Assembly: GCF_014650695.1 (NCBI RefSeq)
Contig: NZ_BMVL01000007.1
Span: forward strand, 412,810-476,809
Reading direction: 5' to 3'
Length of the DNA: 64,000 nt
From: Streptomyces avidinii
GTDB lineage: Bacteria > Actinomycetota > Actinomycetes > Streptomycetales > Streptomycetaceae
The notes under the pieces were generated by a model. It did not search any database. It was not told the DNA's origin and worked only from the letters and a program-made list of their open reading frames with translations. The position numbers and the translations under genes are program-made. Shown piece after piece: positions 62,048 through 64,000 of the stretch. Position 1 is the stretch's first letter; every line of letters starts with the position of its first letter.

Positions 62048-63817
62048 ATGGCCTCGGTCCCTTCCCTCGCTTCTTCCGTCAATCAGCGCGTCGCGGACGC
62101 CCTCGCCTCCGCGCTGCCGGAGGCCGGTGCCACCGACCCGCTGCTGCGACGAAGCGACCGGGCCGACTTCCAGGCCAACGGCATCCTGGCTCTCGCGAAG
62201 AAGGCCAAGGCCAACCCGCGCGAGCTGGCGACGACCGTGGTCGAGGGCATCCCGACCGGTGACCTGATCCAGGAGATCGAGGTCTCCGGACCCGGCTTCC
62301 TCAACATCACCATCACCGACCGGGCGATCATCGAGACCCTCGCCGCACGGGCCGGCGACGACCGCCTCGGCGTCCCGCTCGCGGAGAACCCGGGCACCAC
62401 GGTGATCGACTACGCCCAGCCGAACGTCGCCAAGGAGATGCACGTCGGGCACCTGCGCTCCGCCGTCATCGGCGCGGCGATGGTGGAGATCCTGGAGTTC
62501 ACGGGCGAGAAGGTGGTCCGCCGCCACCACATCGGCGACTGGGGCACCCAGTTCGGCATGCTCATCCAGTACCTGCTGGAGCACCCGCACGAGCTGGACC
62601 ACAAGTCGGACGAGGAGGTCTCCGGCGAGGAGGCCATGTCCAACCTGAACCGCCTCTACAAGGCCTCGCGCGCGCTCTTCGACTCCGACGAGGAGTTCAA
62701 GACGCGGGCCCGGGCCCGGGTGGTGGACCTCCAGGCCGGCGACCCGGAGACCCTTTCCCTGTGGCAGCGGTTCGTCGACGAGTCGAAGATCTACTTCTAC
62801 TCCGTCTTCAACAAGCTGGACATGGACATCCAGGACCCCGACGTGGTCGGCGAGTCCGGCTACAACGACATGCTCGTGGAGACCTGCAAGCTGCTGGAGG
62901 AGTCGGGCGTCGCCGTCCGCTCCAACGGCGCGCTCTGCGTCTTCTTCGACGACGTCAAGGGCCCGGACGGCAACCCGACCCCGCTGATCGTGCAGAAGTC
63001 GGACGGCGGCTTCGGCTACGCGGCGACCGACCTGTCGGCGATCCGCGACCGGGTGGGCAACCTCGGCGCGACCGAGCTGATCTACGTGGTCGACGCGCGG
63101 CAGTCCCTGCACTTCAAGATGGTCTTCGAAACGGCGCGCCGGGCGGGCTGGCTGAACGACGAGGTCAAGGCCGTGCAGCTGGCCTTCGGCACGGTGCTCG
63201 GCAAGGACGGCAAGCCGTTCAAGACCCGTGAGGGCGAGACGGTCCGACTGGTGGACCTGCTGGACGAGGCCGTCGAGCGGGCGACGGCCGTCGTGCGCGA
63301 GAAGGCCGAGAAGGTGGGCCTGACCGAGGCGGAGATCGTCGAGAACGGCCAGTACGTCGGCATCGGCGCGGTGAAGTACGCCGACCTGTCGACCTCGGCG
63401 GCGCGCGACTACAAGTTCGACCTGGACCAGATGGTCTCGCTGAACGGCGACACCTCGGTGTACCTGCAGTACGCGTACGCCCGGATCAGGTCCATCATGC
63501 GCAACGCGGGCAACCGCAAGCCGGTCGCGCACCCGGAGCTGGAGCTGGCCCCGGCCGAGCGCGCGCTGGGCCTGCACCTGGACCACTTCGGCGAGCTGAT
63601 CGCCGAGGCGGCCGCGGACCACGCCCCGCACAAGCTGGCCGCGTACCTCTACCAGCTGTCCTCGCTGTACACGACGTTCTACGACCAGTGCCCGGTCGTG
63701 AAGCCGGAGCCGGAGCTCGTCGTGGGCGAGAACCGCCTGTTCCTGTGCGACCTGACGGCCCGCACGCTGTCGAAGGGCATGTCCCTCCTGGGCATCCGCA
63801 CCCCCGAGAAGCTCTGA
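62048..63817 (+). CDS. argS: arginyl-tRNA synthetase
   Basis: A 589-residue class Ia synthetase that charges tRNA-Arg. The ATP motif is HVGHLRS (H132-S138), with the N-terminal Add-1 tRNA D-arm domain (about 1-110) before it. DALR-type anticodon-binding helices close the protein (LAAYLYQLSSLYTTFYDQCPV and SLLGIRTPEKL). No KMSKS is visible, as in most bacterial ArgRS. The ATG at 62048 follows AGGAACGG. Transcription diverges from lysS. Confidence 0.95.
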   Translation: MASVPSLASSVNQRVADALASALPEAGATDPLLRRSDRADFQANGILALAKKAKANPRELATTVVEGIPTGDLIQEIEVSGPGFLNITITDRAIIETLAARAGDDRLGVPLAENPGTTVIDYAQPNVAKEMHVGHLRSAVIGAAMVEILEFTGEKVVRRHHIGDWGTQFGMLIQYLLEHPHELDHKSDEEVSGEEAMSNLNRLYKASRALFDSDEEFKTRARARVVDLQAGDPETLSLWQRFVDESKIYFYSVFNKLDMDIQDPDVVGESGYNDMLVETCKLLEESGVAVRSNGALCVFFDDVKGPDGNPTPLIVQKSDGGFGYAATDLSAIRDRVGNLGATELIYVVDARQSLHFKMVFETARRAGWLNDEVKAVQLAFGTVLGKDGKPFKTREGETVRLVDLLDEAVERATAVVREKAEKVGLTEAEIVENGQYVGIGAVKYADLSTSAARDYKFDLDQMVSLNGDTSVYLQYAYARIRSIMRNAGNRKPVAHPELELAPAERALGLHLDHFGELIAEAAADHAPHKLAAYLYQLSSLYTTFYDQCPVVKPEPELVVGENRLFLCDLTARTLSKGMSLLGIRTPEKL

Positions 63818-63837
63818 CCTCCTCGCCCGTTCCACCC

Positions 63838-63871
63838 GATGGCCCCCGGCGCATCCGCCCCGGGGGCCATC
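63838..63871. terminator. terminator after argS
   Basis: A 12-bp stem (GATGGCCCCCGG, 63838-63849, with 63860-63871) around a 10-base loop, between convergent argS and the PIN-domain gene. Confidence 0.85.
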
Positions 63872-63880
63872 GCGTTCCCG

Positions 63881-64000
63881 TCAGCCGAGGATGCGCCGTA
63901 CGGGCTGTCCGGTGACCCGGGCGATCGTCTCGAAGTCGGCGTCCTGGTGCAGGACGGTCAGCCTGTGCTGCTGCGCGATGACCGCCACGAGCAGGTCCAC
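63881..64000 (-). CDS. PIN domain protein (VapC-like), C-terminal part
   Basis: The last 39 codons of a leftward gene that continues beyond the right edge. The C-terminal PIN segment is clear: DLLVAVIAQQHRLTVLHQDADFETIAR, with the paired aspartates of the metal site (HQDADFE) and the VRRIL end. Such proteins are Mg2+ RNases, mostly VapC toxins. The antitoxin would lie outside the window. Confidence 0.82.
   Translation of the reverse strand: MDLLVAVIAQQHRLTVLHQDADFETIARVTGQPVRRILG

Noticed and set aside
60083..63817. A 1244-aa frame joining the lysS region to argS
   Set aside because: The first 655 codons are antisense to lysS. The argS protein begins at 62048 behind a normal ribosome-binding sequence.

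Overview
The window is about 72% G+C with dense genes, many GTG starts, 4-base start/stop overlaps and many secreted or Pro/Ala/Gly-rich proteins. Gene content points to Streptomyces: futalosine-route menaquinone genes beside cytochrome c biogenesis genes, DUF2637 and DUF3558 proteins, a cytoplasmic-type contractile injection system, and a class I lysyl-tRNA synthetase next to argS. It looks like a chromosomal segment. I see no rRNA, tRNA, CRISPR array, transposase or integrase.

Region by region. (1) 1-1980 holds an overlapping three-gene cassette: a small helical protein, a WXG/LXG-like protein fused to a lysozyme-like domain, and a membrane protein. (2) 2106-4743 holds a dicarboxylate/amino-acid symporter with palindromic upstream sites, a DUF4229 membrane protein and a GNAT acetyltransferase. 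(3) 4844-11414 is a menaquinone block: mqnE, an Lrp/AsnC regulator, a 45-aa protein, UbiX, a rhomboid-like protein, MqnP, an uncharacterised coupled protein, UbiD and a PLDc_N membrane protein. (4) 11493-13014 holds a divergent cupin/MarR pair and an SRPBCC protein. (5) 13040-20957 runs leftwards as hemL, a histidine phosphatase, a lipoprotein deacetylase relative, then resA-ccdA-resB-ccsB for cytochrome c maturation. (6) 21091-23984 holds hypothetical genes, a 65-bp perfect direct repeat bracketing a small gene, and a two-pore-helix-type K+ channel.

(7) 24310-46599 is the centrepiece, a complete phage-tail-like contractile injection system (eCIS). It has a LuxR-type regulator, surface-type accessory proteins, a DUF4255 cap, an AAA+ ATPase, sheath, two tube proteins, small tail-assembly proteins, a 1026-aa disordered protein carrying 14 VQR motifs, a LysM hub, a VgrG-like spike, PAAR tip, gp25, baseplate J, a tail-I-like protein and a final zinc-ribbon/transmembrane/discoidin-like protein resembling CisA. 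No capsid, terminase or integrase genes are present, so it is not a prophage. Most genes from 29913 to 46599 are joined by 1-4-base overlaps.

(8) 46639-56683 is a mixed region: GNAT, quinone oxidoreductase with a divergent HxlR regulator, Mut7-C protein, secreted protein, SDR, a secreted polysaccharide deacetylase with a DasR-type operator at its start, two glycosyltransferases, a collagen-like exported protein and rtcB. (9) 56874-64000 holds two DUF3558-like lipoproteins, a DUF2637 protein, lysS, argS and the end of a PIN-domain gene cut by the window edge.

The less usual signals are a dispersed 33-bp element that supplies the TAG stop codon of three separate genes, the 65-bp duplication of a gene 3' end, the VQR-motif array in the injection system, and C-rich repeat spacers inside that operon.
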